Of a stretch of 64,000 nucleotides of DNA, positions 55,202 to 63,859 are shown in pieces. The notes beneath the pieces were generated by a model. That model did not search any database. It was not told the origin of the DNA and saw only the letters and a list, made by a program, of their open reading frames with translations. Made by a program: the position numbers and the translations under genes. Positions within the stretch are counted from its first letter, which is position 1, and every line of letters starts with the position of its first letter. This DNA is from JAJEFO01 sp965214325 (GTDB lineage: Bacteria > Pseudomonadota > Alphaproteobacteria > Rhodobacterales > Rhodobacteraceae), in NCBI GenBank assembly GCA_965214325.1, contig CBDCBG010000006.1:4526001-4590000 (forward strand), read 5' to 3'.

Positions 55202-56911
55202 GGGTGTATCCCAATTTTTTGACCCCGTTGGTTTTTGGCTCCATTGTTCGGGGAGGCGTGTCCGACAACGGCCGGGCGAATCGGTCGGCGGCGCGTTTTC
55301 AGGCAACGGGCAGGAGCGCGAACCATGACGCAGGACGAAGGGAACCAAGGGCACAGGCATCCGGACGCGGTGGCGTATCTGGAAGGACTGACGGAAGGCG
55401 AGGCGGCGGTTCATCCGCCGGTGGTCCGCGAGCGCGACGGCGGGTTCACGCAGTACTGGCTGGAGGGCGGCGAGGTGCGGAGCCGCGACATCACGGAAGA
55501 CGAGCTGCCTCTGGCGGGCTTCAGGCCGGACGGCGGGACGCTTCAGGAACTTCTGGGAGCCGTTTCGGCGGAGTTCGGGCCGCAGCTTCCGAAGCTTGCG
55601 GCGGACCTTGCGGCGGGCGTTCCCGACCTTGACGGCGTGGAGCGGGCGCTCCGCGACAGTTCCCTTGGCGGCGGCGCGGCGGCGCTGAAGCTGCTCCTGG
55701 AGCATCTCGACGGCATGCTTCCGACGCCGGAATGCGAGGGCTGCGGCAAGCCGATGCGCCGGCATCCGGCGACGCGGAAGTCGTTCCTGACCCGGCTCGG
55801 CCGGGTCGAGGTGGAACGGACGCATTTCCATTGCCGGTCGTGCGGCAAGGGGCGCTTCCCGCTGGACCGGGCCCTTGGTCTGGAGGGCAGCGCCTTCACT
55901 CCGGGGATGGCGAGCGTCATGGCCGAGACGGTGCCGATGATGAGCTTCGACGCGGCGAGCCGCCACATCGCGAACCTTGCCGGGGTGGCCGCCTCCCGGA
56001 GCTCGCTGCAGCGCTGGTCGCTGGCGCTCGGCGAGGAGGTCCTCCGGTTCGAGCGGGAGGAGGTCGTCGCGGGCAAGCCATTGGAATCGCGCATGTACCT
56101 GTCCATCGACGGGACCGGGATCCCGATGCGGAAGGGTGACGTGGAAGGCGTTGCCGGGAAGCAGGAGGACGGGACCTCGAAGACACGCGAAGCCAAGCTG
56201 GCCGTGATGTACACCGCCGAGGGCCGGGATCCGGAGACCGGCGCGGCGCTGAAGGACAGGGGCAGCGAGACGTCCAGCTGCCTCATCGACAGCGCGGCCG
56301 CTCGGTCCGGAAGCCGGGAGCCTTCCGGTTTCGCCACGCGCCTTGACCGGGAGGCGCTTCGCCGCGGCCTGCACGACGCCGGGGAGCTCGTCGTCATCTC
56401 CGACGGGGCCGAATGGATACGGAACACCTGCGACGAGCTGTTCGGAGGACGGAAGGTCACCTGCGTCCTGGATCTGTTCCATGTCCTCGAATACGCCTCC
56501 GACGCCGTGAAGGCGATCCTCCCGGACAAGACGGAACGGGACCGGCGGTTCAAGGACGTCAAGGCGGACATCGAGGCCGGGCGGGTCGCCAAGGTGATCC
56601 GGGAGCTCGAGCCCTTCAGCGGCCGTCATGAGGAGGTGAAGGCCTGTTGTCGCTATTTCAGGAACAACATCGAGCGCATGCGGTACGACGAGTACCGCGA
56701 CCAGGGCATGCAGGTCGGAAGCGGCGTCGTGGAAAGCGGCTGCAGGCAGTTCGGGCTGCGGCTGAAGCGTCCCGGCACCCGCTGGTCGGAGCGCGGAGCC
56801 AACGCCATGCTCGGGCTCAAGAGTTGCGTCATGAACCTGAGGCTGCCCGATTTCCTGGACTGGCAGGCGAGAAAGGCTGTCGCCGCCTGACAAGAAACTT
56901 GGGTTACACCC
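55202..56911 (+). mobile_element. ISKra4-family insertion sequence 2, complete
   Basis: The element is 1,710 bp with imperfect terminal inverted repeats starting GGGTGTATCCCAA (left) and GGGTGTAACCCAA (right, minus strand). It is flanked by the 10-bp direct repeat GATGTTGGCA (55192-55201 and 56912-56921). It lies within codon 13 of the transposase gene of another ISKra4-type element. Confidence 0.9.
55325..56890 (+). CDS. ISKra4-family transposase 2
   Basis: The 521-residue product starts at the ATG at 55325 with GGAG upstream. It has a zinc-ribbon-like CEGCGKPMRRHPATRKSF...FHCRSCG segment (about 138-180). The DDE core includes MYLSIDGTGIPM (first Asp), VISDGAEWIRN and CVLDLFHVLEYAS. The C-terminal part has CCRYFRNNIERMRYDEYRDQ and GSGVVESGCRQFGLRLK. 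All parts are intact and the terminal repeats are present, so the element may be mobile. It differs clearly from the ISKra4 transposase it interrupts. Confidence 0.9.
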   Translation: MTQDEGNQGHRHPDAVAYLEGLTEGEAAVHPPVVRERDGGFTQYWLEGGEVRSRDITEDELPLAGFRPDGGTLQELLGAVSAEFGPQLPKLAADLAAGVPDLDGVERALRDSSLGGGAAALKLLLEHLDGMLPTPECEGCGKPMRRHPATRKSFLTRLGRVEVERTHFHCRSCGKGRFPLDRALGLEGSAFTPGMASVMAETVPMMSFDAASRHIANLAGVAASRSSLQRWSLALGEEVLRFEREEVVAGKPLESRMYLSIDGTGIPMRKGDVEGVAGKQEDGTSKTREAKLAVMYTAEGRDPETGAALKDRGSETSSCLIDSAAARSGSREPSGFATRLDREALRRGLHDAGELVVISDGAEWIRNTCDELFGGRKVTCVLDLFHVLEYASDAVKAILPDKTERDRRFKDVKADIEAGRVAKVIRELEPFSGRHEEVKACCRYFRNNIERMRYDEYRDQGMQVGSGVVESGCRQFGLRLKRPGTRWSERGANAMLGLKSCVMNLRLPDFLDWQARKAVAA

Positions 56912-56950
56912 GATGTTGGCAATCGAGGTTGCAGGTTGTAGACTTTCCAT

Positions 56951-57598
56951 CGGAGTGCTCCTTTCCGCCCCCCGTCCAGGGGCGTTTTCAAATGGTTTGG
57001 AGGAGCACTCTACCACACCCGGATTCCAGGGCCAGGAACGCCGCAGACACGGCGGACGTGGAAAAATTGCGGCTTGCGCGACGAATTTTCGCGAAATCCA
57101 CCCAATCAGGGGCAATCTCCAACTCCGGCTCACGAAAAATCGTTTGATTTCAGCTCACTGCAAAAACCGCAGTTCGCCATAGCGAAATCACTCCCATGTG
57201 CGCAACATCTGCGCTCGCCGCCCGAAAGACGAGGTTGCCGTGCATCGTGCACGGCAAGAGGCCGAACACGAATGCGTCATTCTACGCGATGATCTGGCCT
57301 GGATTTCGTCTCATCCGCGTGCCGCGACATGCATGTCCGAATCACCGGACCAAGGCAGGAGAAAGACTTGCGCCGTGCACTTGCGGGCGCAAAGTCGCCT
57401 TGGTTGCCTGATCACGAGGCAGCTAGCCTGATTTCAAGCGTGCAATCGAATTCCTGCCGGTTGATCGTGCGGCATCCGCTGGCGCCGTGCCCAGGGCCTG
57501 CGGAGGATCCGCAGGCCCTTGCAGGCAAGGAAGCCAGCTAGCCAATGCACAAGCGAATTGCCAAACGGAATTTCTTTGCGGTATGGAGGCGACCGAGT
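56951..57598. other. About 650 bp with no supported gene, up to tRNA-Pro
   Basis: The first 60-100 bp should belong to the 5' end of the outer ISKra4 element. No protein or RNA gene is recognisable in the rest. Confidence 0.4.
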
Positions 57599-57675
57599 CG
57601 GGGCGTAGCGCAGTCTGGTAGCGCACCTGTTTTGGGAACAGGTGGTCGGGAGTTCGAATCTCTCCGCCCCGACCA
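57599..57675 (+). tRNA. tRNA-Pro (anticodon TGG), CCA encoded
   Basis: The acceptor arms CGGGGCG and CGCCCCG pair perfectly. The anticodon stem CCTGT/ACAGG holds the loop TTTGGGA with anticodon TGG, and the T-arm GGGAG-TTCGAAT-CTCTCC is standard. A discriminator A and an encoded CCA end the gene at 57675. The IS1111-type element begins about 68 bp downstream. Confidence 0.95.
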
Positions 57676-57815
57676 GCATCGGCAAGGAATTGCACGGCAT
57701 TGACCACGAGGCCCTGCTACCTTGGGCCACACATGACGAGATGCCGTAATGGGGCGGCGAATCAGGCCAGCGTCGGTCTGGTTCGGAAGGTTGCCGGTCC
57801 GGTGTCGTTGTCCCT

Positions 57816-57846
57816 GCCACGCACAACATGTGCCATTGTGCGTGGC
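57816..57846 (+). ncRNA. Candidate bridge-RNA hairpin of the IS110-type element
   Basis: Arms GCCACGCACAA and TTGTGCGTGGC pair perfectly over 11 bp around the 9-base loop CATGTGCCA. The hairpin is 59 bp upstream of the transposase start, inside the element's 5' non-coding end, where IS110 elements encode their bridge RNA. Confidence 0.4.
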
Positions 57847-57905
57847 GGAGGCGGTCCCGAGGGAGCGCGTCCTGACCCATATTGCAATGGAAAGGAACAA
57901 CGACA

Positions 57906-58845
57906 ATGGAAATCCTTGTCGGACCGGACGTGTCCCTGGCAAGCACGTCTGTTTGCGCGCTTGGCGCCAACGGCGAAACCGTGACCGAGGCGAAGGTTCC
58001 TTCGGATCCCGGATCGCTTGCCGAGTGCATGCGCGGGTTGCCTGGCAGCATCGCCGCGATCGGTCTGGAGGCCGGCCCCCAGTCGCAGTGGCTCCACAAG
58101 GGACTGAGCGAAGCCGGCCACGAAACCGTGCTGATGGTGAGGCGGGTGAAGTCCGCGCTGAAGGCGGCTCCGGTCAGGACGGACCGGCGGGATGCCGAGG
58201 GCATCGCGCAGCTGCTGCGGACGGGATGGTTCCAGCCCGTGCACTGCAAGTCGGTCGCGTCCCAGGAGACGCGGGCCCTGCCGGGCTCGCGCAACGCGCT
58301 CGTGGAAGGCCTGACGCGGCCTGGACTCTCGGTGCGCGGCATTCTCCGCAACTTCGGCCTGAAGCCCGGCCGGGTCTCGAAAGGGGACTGCGAGGAGCGG
58401 GTCCGGGAGTTGACCTCGGGCAACGCGACGCTGCCGGACGCCGTCGAGCCGATCCTGCGGCTGCGCGCGCGGATGCGCGACGAGCTGGCCGTGGTGACGA
58501 AGAGGGCCGGGACCCTCGCCGGGCCGGACGCCACCTGCCGGCAGCTGATGACGATGCCCGGCACGGGACCGGTCGGGAGAGACGGCCGTGTCGGGCGGGA
58601 TCTCGAAGACCGGCGACATCGCGCTGCGCAAGGCGCTCTTCCAGGCAGCCACGGTGATGCCGACCGGCACGAGGAAGATGAACTGGCTGAAGTCCTGGGC
58701 GCTGCGGCTGGCGGCGAGGCGTGGCAGGAAGCGCGCCACGACCGCGCCGGCCCGGCGCATGGGCGTGGTTCTGCTCCGGATGTGGCTGGACGGGACGGAG
58801 TTCGGCTTCACCCGCGAGCAGGCGATGTCGCCTGATCCGGCATGA
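57906..58845 (+). pseudogene. IS110-family transposase, internally deleted and frameshifted
   Basis: The gene starts at the ATG at 57906, with AAAGGAA upstream. The N-terminal DEDD RuvC-like domain is intact: VGPDVSLASTSV, IGLEAGPQSQWL and RTDRRDAEGIAQLL. After LMTMPGTGPV about 30 codons of the C-terminal domain are missing and the frame shifts. The remainder (VSGGISKTGDIALRKALFQ, then MNWLKSWALRLAARRGRK) is readable in another frame to 58845. The missing part normally links to the serine-bearing catalytic segment, so the enzyme should be dead. Confidence 0.8.
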
Positions 58846-58911
58846 GCATGGCTGCACCGGATCCGCGGTCCGTGACGAAGAGGGAAGGAACGGGCACTGC
58901 CTCTTGAAAGG

Positions 58912-58945
58912 CATCCCGTCCACGGACGTCCCGTTGCCGGGACGC
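58912..58945. repeat. Double-hairpin repeat, copy 2
   Basis: This is related to 11753-11786 (27 of 34 positions identical). Two overlapping palindromes are present: CGTCCACGGACG and CGTCCCG-TTGC-CGGGACG (58927-58944). It lies in the 3' non-coding part of the IS1111-type element. Confidence 0.5.
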
Positions 58946-59302
58946 GGTCCCCGATGATGTCGTCGGACGCCTCGTTGCCGAACCGCACTTGTCGTGTTCG
59001 AGCACGCTGACGAGATTGACGCTCGGGGACCGAATCGGACCAGGCATCATGCAGGCGGCCGACGAGCCGACCACGGACGGAAGGAAGATGCCCGGCGGCG
59101 GAGGTGAAGTGGACCTTCCCGGAAACATCGAGGTGAAGACTTGAGCGAAACCTGAACGGCTCCGGGCCAGACGTCAACGCCGCTCCCGGCCCCAACGCCG
59201 CGAAACTTGCCGCCGGCGACGGGATCGTGTTGTCAGGTTCGGGCGTCATGGCCGCTCATGCGCAGGAATCTTGTGCTTGACGTAGGGGGCCCCATTACGG
59301 AA

Positions 59303-59374
59303 GGCGTCCGGGATCGGCGCATCTGCACGGCGAGGAGCGTTGGCGTTGGCCACTTCAATGACCCGTGAAATCAG
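59303..59374 (+). repeat. Orphan copy of the tnpB 3' end / omega-RNA region
   Basis: This 72-bp match to 53099-53170 (67 identical) has no tnpB attached. It begins two bases after the right inverted repeat of the IS1111-type element, so that element's insertion or a deletion may have removed the rest. Confidence 0.75.
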
Positions 59375-59917
59375 CCGGGGCCGAAATGCACTGCGTTCGG
59401 TCAACGACCAGTTCAGTTCCAGATTCGTAACCCGCGTGTTGGCCCGGAGCCTGTTCAACCCCTAATGCGCTCAACGCGTGGCCTCCAGTGCTACGTCCTG
59501 CTTGCATCTCCCTGACATCGGCGGCGCTTGCCGGATGCAGCAGGCGGCATCCCCGTTTCAGAGAGCGCCAGGTCCCAGGAGTGCCGACGGGTTTGCCGGG
59601 TTCCATCACGGAGCGCGAGCGTTGCGGCCGGGTGTGCCCGTCAGGGGGATGGGTCGCTCCCGAGCAGCTGGGTGATTCTACGTTTGTGCCCGAACTACAA
59701 CGCGGGATTTCCGCTCATCGTCCCGCTCAAGGCCGGGTGGTCCGACTGCCCGGGCTGGCCACCGCGTCCGTCGGTCGCTTCGCGCGAACCGTTAGCCTGG
59801 CAGCGTAAGCGCCTGATCCCGAACGGCGGAATCCAGAAATGTGGCGCCTCGCTCCGGTCAGTGTCGTCACTCCCTGATGACATGACCGAAGCCTGCAGAA
59901 TTTTACCAAATTCCTTG
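59375..59917. other. About 540 bp with no supported gene upstream of nrdJ
   Basis: Open frames exist on both strands but without recognisable motifs. I looked for a cobalamin riboswitch, which would suit a B12-dependent reductase, and saw none. Confidence 0.4.
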
Positions 59918-59935
59918 TTGACGAACCCATTGCAA

Positions 59936-59982
59936 AAGCCGCAAGTTGTGTAGGCCGGTCGGGAGGCCACAACATGTTGTGG
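59936..59982 (+). promoter_or_regulatory. Tandem NrdR-box-like sites upstream of nrdJ
   Basis: Box 2 (59967-59982) is the perfect palindrome CCACAACATGTTGTGG, matching the NrdR consensus ACACwATATATwGTGT at 12 of 16 positions. Box 1 (59936-59951, AAGCCGCAAGTTGTGT) keeps the right half exactly. Their centres are 31 bp apart, the usual spacing for cooperative NrdR binding. A TTGACG at 59918-59923 may be the -35 element. Confidence 0.65.
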
Positions 59983-60181
59983 AAATTGACAGGGACAGAG
60001 TTTAGAGTGCCTTCGGCCCTCCAAGAAGGAAGTGGTAGCGCATGCACGCAACGGCGTGCACGGGAAGGAAGTCTTTGTCCCGTCTTCCGGCCGCACGGAA
60101 TACGGAATGTCGCCCTGACTGAGGCAGGCGAAAAAGAAGCGGAAATGGCTCAAGCAATTTGGGTACGAGGTCCAGGCAACA

Positions 60182-63100
60182 ATGAGAATCAAGCGTAGTT
60201 TCACGAAGGCAGGCCAGGACGCATATGCGTCCGTCAAGTTCACGACGACGTCATCCGAAATCAAGAACCCGGACGGCACCGTCGTGTTTCGCCTCGACGA
60301 CGTTGAAGTGCCCGAAAGCTGGAGCCAGGTGGCGTCGGACGTTATCGCGCAGAAGTATTTCAGGAAGGCCGGGGTGCCGGCGCGCCTGAAAAGGGTGAAG
60401 GAGAGGGGTGTCCCGGATTTCCTTTGGCGTTCGGTTTCGGACGAGGCCGCGCTTGCCGAGATTCCTGAAGAGGATCGCTATGGCGGCGAAACCCGGGCAA
60501 CGCAGGTCTTTGACCGTCTGGCCGGAGCCTGGGCCTATTGGGGCTGGAAGGGCGGCTACCTGTCCTCGAAAGAGGATGCACGGGCCTATTTCGACGAGAT
60601 GCGCTACATGCTTGCGACGCAACGCGGGGCGCCGAACTCTCCGCAGTGGTTCAACACGGGCCTGCATTGGGCATACGGCATCGACGGGCCAAGCCAGGGT
60701 CACCACTATGTGGACTACGAGACCGGCAAGCTGACCAGGTCCGGCAGCGCCTACGAGCATCCGCAGCCCCACGCGTGCTTCATTCAGTCCTGCGCCGACG
60801 ATCTCGTGAACAGCGGCGGCATCATGGATCTGTGGGTTCGGGAGTCACGGCTATTCAAGTACGGTTCCGGAACCGGGACCAATTTCAGCCTGCTGCGCGG
60901 GGCAGGCGAGAATTTGTCCGGCGGCGGCAAGTCATCGGGCCTGATGGGCTTCCTGAAGATCGGCGACCGTGCGGCCGGTGCCATCAAGTCGGGGGGCACC
61001 ACCCGTCGCGCGGCCAAGATGGTAATCGTTGACGCCGACCACCCCGACATCGAGGACTTCATCAACTGGAAGGTCATCGAGGAGCAGAAAGTTGCGTCCA
61101 TCGTGGCTGGCTCGAAGGTCCACGAACGCGAGCTCAACGGCATATTCGCGGCGATCAAGGCGTGGGACGGCACGGAGGCCGATGCGGTCGATCCGGCGCG
61201 GAACGAGGGCCTCAAGGCCGCGATCCGGTCCGCGAAGAAGTCTGCCATCCCGGAAACCTATATCAAGCGCGTTCTTGACTACGCGAGGCAGGGCTACGAA
61301 TCGATCGAGTTCCCGACATATGACACGGACTGGGATTCGGAAGCCTATTCCGGCGTTTCAGGCCAGAACTCCAACAACTCTGTCCGGGTCACGGACGCCT
61401 TCCTGCAAGCGGTGAAGGATGACGCCGACTGGAACTTGATCCGCCGTACCGACGGCAAGGTGGAAAGGACCGTCAAGGCCCGAGATCTCTGGGAGCAGGT
61501 CGGCCATGCTGCCTGGGCCTGCGCGGATCCGGGCGTCCAGTACCATGACACGATCAATGCCTGGCATACATGCCCGGAGGCCGGACCGATCCGCGGCTCG
61601 AACCCTTGTTCGGAATACATGTTCCTCGACGATACCGCCTGCAACCTCGCGTCCATGAACCTCCTCGCCTTCCATGACGGAGGGGAGTTCCGGGCCGACG
61701 ACTATGTCCATGCTACACGCCTCTGGACGCTGACGCTGGAGATCAGCGTGATGATGGCGCAATTCCCTTCGAAGGAAATAGCGCAACTGTCCTTCGAGTT
61801 CAGGACCCTCGGTCTCGGCTACGCGAACATTGGCGGCCTGCTCATGACCATGGGCCTTGGCTACGATTCGGACGCGGGCCGGGCACTGGCAGGCGCCCTC
61901 ACGGCGATCATGACCGGGGCGTCCTACGCGGCTTCGGCAGAGATCGCGCGGGAGCTGGGCCCGTTCCAGGGCTACAGGAGGAATTCCGAACACATGCTTC
62001 GCGTCATTCGCAACCATCGGCGCGCGGCTCACGGAAAGGCGTCCGGATACGAGGAGATGAACGTTCCTCCCGTGCCGCTCGACCACGGCAACTGTCCGGA
62101 TGGCAAGCTGGTCGAGCTGGCCGCGAAGATGTGGGACGAAGCGCTCGAACTGGGCATGAAGCACGGATACCGGAATGCCCAGGCCACGGTCATCGCGCCG
62201 ACTGGCACGATCGGCCTCGTGATGGACTGCGACACGACAGGGATCGAGCCGGACTTCGCCTTGGTGAAGTTCAAGAAGCTCGCCGGGGGCGGTTACTTCA
62301 AGATAATCAACCGCTCGGTGCCGGCGGCGCTGGAGACTCTTGGACACTCTTCCTCCCAGATCCGGGAAATCGTTTCCTACGCCGTCGGCCACGGAACGCT
62401 GGCGAACGCTCCGGGGATCAACCATGCAGCGCTGGTTGGGCACGGATTCGGCCAGGCCGAGATCGACCGGATCGAGGAAGCCCTGCCCACCGCGTTCGAC
62501 ATTCGATTCGTGTTCAACCAGTGGACGCTTGGCGAGGAGTTCTGCCTGGCGACCCTCGGGATCCCGGCGGAGAAGCTGAATGATCCGGAATTCGACATTC
62601 TCCGCAGTCTTGGCTTCAGCAAGGCGGACATTGAGGCCGCGAATGACCACGTCTGCGGATCGATGACGCTGGAAGGCGCGCCGCACCTGTCGGAAAGGCA
62701 TTACCATGTCTTCGACTGCGCGAATCCGTGCGGGCGCAAAGGCAAGCGGTTCCTTCCGGTCGACAGCCACATCACGATGATGGCCGCCGCCCAGTCGTTC
62801 ATTTCGGGTGCGATCTCCAAGACGATCAACATGCCGAACGACGCGACCGTCGAGGATTGCAAGGCGGCCTACGAACTGTCGCACCGGCTCGGCATCAAGG
62901 CCAATGCGCTTTACCGTGACGGTTCAAAGCTCTCGCAGCCCCTGTCAGCGTCCCTTGTCGAGGTTGACGACGAGGCGGCCGGGACGCTTGAGACCGGCAC
63001 GCCGCAGGAGAAGGCGGTCGTGCTGGCCGAGAAGGTCGTGGAAGCGGTCATTGCCAAGGACGTGGCAGGCGCACGCAATCGAATGCCCGAAAGGCGGCGG

Positions 63101-63859
63101 GGATACACCCAGAAGGCCATTGTCGGAGGGCACAAGGTCTACCTGAGAACCGGCGAATACGGCGATGGTTCGCTGGGCGAGATCTTCATCGACATGCACA
63201 AGGAAGGCGCCGGCTTCCGGGCGATGATGAACAATTTCGCGATCGCCATCTCGGTCGGTCTCCAGTACGGCGTGCCGCTGGAGGAGTTCGTGGATGCCTT
63301 CACTTTCACGCGCTTCGAACCAGCCGGCATGGTGCAGGGCAACGACTCGATCAAGAATGCCACCTCGATACTGGACTACATCTTCAGGGAACTGGCGGTC
63401 AGCTATCTGGATCGCACTGATCTCGCACATGTGAAACCGGAAGGGCCGACATTCGATGACTTGGGCCGCGGCGAGGAGGAGGGCAAGCCGGGCATTGTCG
63501 AGGCTTCCGCCGCAAGGGGTCCGACCCAGGTCGAGGTGCTCAAGCGCGTCGCTTCCGCAGGATACACCCGAGGCCGCGTGCCAAGAGAGCTGGTGCTCGT
63601 GGAAGGCGGAGCGGCCACCGCGCTGGACAACGCTGCCGGTCCCGCGGTGCCGACTGGGGCAACTCCGCCGGAAGCGGGAGCGGCATTGGCAGTCGGCGCG
63701 TCGCCTGGCGAGGGAACGGTCGAGATAGGCGCGCGAATGAAGGCCAGGATGCAGGGATTCGAGGGAGATCCTTGCGGCGAATGCGGCAACTATACATTGG
63801 TGCGCAACGGCACGTGCATGAAGTGCAACACTTGCGGCGCGACAAGCGGGTGCAGTTGA
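60182..63859 (+). CDS. nrdJ: Adenosylcobalamin-dependent (class II) ribonucleoside-diphosphate reductase
   Basis: The 1,225-residue protein starts at 60182 (MRIKRSFTKAGQDAYASVKF). The catalytic barrel shows PHACFIQSCADDL, GSGTGTNFSLLRG, NPCSEYMFLDDTACNLASMN and APTGTIGLVMDCDTTGIEPD. A C-terminal part has RYHVFDCANPCGRKGKRFLP-like cysteines, and the tail CGECGNYTLVRNGTCMKC supplies the redox/zinc cysteines. It makes deoxyribonucleotides with or without oxygen, using vitamin B12. Length and layout match the long NrdJ of Rhodobacterales. The ribosome site before the ATG is weak. Paired NrdR-like sites about 200 bp upstream suggest repression when dATP is high. Confidence 0.94.
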   Translation: MRIKRSFTKAGQDAYASVKFTTTSSEIKNPDGTVVFRLDDVEVPESWSQVASDVIAQKYFRKAGVPARLKRVKERGVPDFLWRSVSDEAALAEIPEEDRYGGETRATQVFDRLAGAWAYWGWKGGYLSSKEDARAYFDEMRYMLATQRGAPNSPQWFNTGLHWAYGIDGPSQGHHYVDYETGKLTRSGSAYEHPQPHACFIQSCADDLVNSGGIMDLWVRESRLFKYGSGTGTNFSLLRGAGENLSGGGKSSGLMGFLKIGDRAAGAIKSGGTTRRAAKMVIVDADHPDIEDFINWKVIEEQKVASIVAGSKVHERELNGIFAAIKAWDGTEADAVDPARNEGLKAAIRSAKKSAIPETYIKRVLDYARQGYESIEFPTYDTDWDSEAYSGVSGQNSNNSVRVTDAFLQAVKDDADWNLIRRTDGKVERTVKARDLWEQVGHAAWACADPGVQYHDTINAWHTCPEAGPIRGSNPCSEYMFLDDTACNLASMNLLAFHDGGEFRADDYVHATRLWTLTLEISVMMAQFPSKEIAQLSFEFRTLGLGYANIGGLLMTMGLGYDSDAGRALAGALTAIMTGASYAASAEIARELGPFQGYRRNSEHMLRVIRNHRRAAHGKASGYEEMNVPPVPLDHGNCPDGKLVELAAKMWDEALELGMKHGYRNAQATVIAPTGTIGLVMDCDTTGIEPDFALVKFKKLAGGGYFKIINRSVPAALETLGHSSSQIREIVSYAVGHGTLANAPGINHAALVGHGFGQAEIDRIEEALPTAFDIRFVFNQWTLGEEFCLATLGIPAEKLNDPEFDILRSLGFSKADIEAANDHVCGSMTLEGAPHLSERHYHVFDCANPCGRKGKRFLPVDSHITMMAAAQSFISGAISKTINMPNDATVEDCKAAYELSHRLGIKANALYRDGSKLSQPLSASLVEVDDEAAGTLETGTPQEKAVVLAEKVVEAVIAKDVAGARNRMPERRRGYTQKAIVGGHKVYLRTGEYGDGSLGEIFIDMHKEGAGFRAMMNNFAIAISVGLQYGVPLEEFVDAFTFTRFEPAGMVQGNDSIKNATSILDYIFRELAVSYLDRTDLAHVKPEGPTFDDLGRGEEEGKPGIVEASAARGPTQVEVLKRVASAGYTRGRVPRELVLVEGGAATALDNAAGPAVPTGATPPEAGAALAVGASPGEGTVEIGARMKARMQGFEGDPCGECGNYTLVRNGTCMKCNTCGATSGCS

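Larger units (their letters stand above)
53773..56950 (-). pseudogene. ISKra4-family transposase 1, interrupted by another ISKra4 element
   Basis: The body (55191 down to 53773) includes TMFGPVGFLRSRYRP, SVLVSLDGVMMRMN, MLVDFWHSAQHLSAA and the C-terminal FRNNRRRMDYADAAAAGYAI plus GSGAVESANK, all ISKra4-like. Its true start is the ATG at 56950, with AAAGGAG upstream. The protein begins MESLQPATSIAN, then is cut by the element at 55202-56911, and resumes with CDGSESVTAARDGL. Removing the insert with one GATGTTGGCA copy restores the frame across the junction, so disruption is the only visible damage. The outer ends of this element were not resolved. Confidence 0.82.
57744..59300 (+). mobile_element. 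IS110/IS1111-type element, defective
   Basis: A perfect 12-bp inverted repeat, CCGTAATGGGGC (57744-57755) and GCCCCATTACGG (59289-59300), brackets a broken IS110-family transposase. The span of 1,557 bp and subterminal repeats of this length fit the IS1111 group. True ends usually lie a few bases outside the repeats and leave no duplication. Confidence 0.65.

Noticed and set aside
54986..57133. A 715-codon open frame on the minus strand.
   Set aside because: It runs antisense through the ISKra4 transposase gene on the plus strand, with low-complexity Arg/Pro/Gly-rich translation. Only its first residues (from 56950) are real, as the start of the interrupted outer transposase.
57736..59310. 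The IS1111-type element inserted inside a second tnpB, because TGACGAG precedes it and the tnpB 3' end follows it.
   Set aside because: Only seven bases match on the left side and no further tnpB sequence is present there, so this could be chance.
59375..60181. Cobalamin riboswitch upstream of nrdJ.
   Set aside because: No B12-box or matching pairing elements could be recognised; the only strong signal is the NrdR-like box pair.
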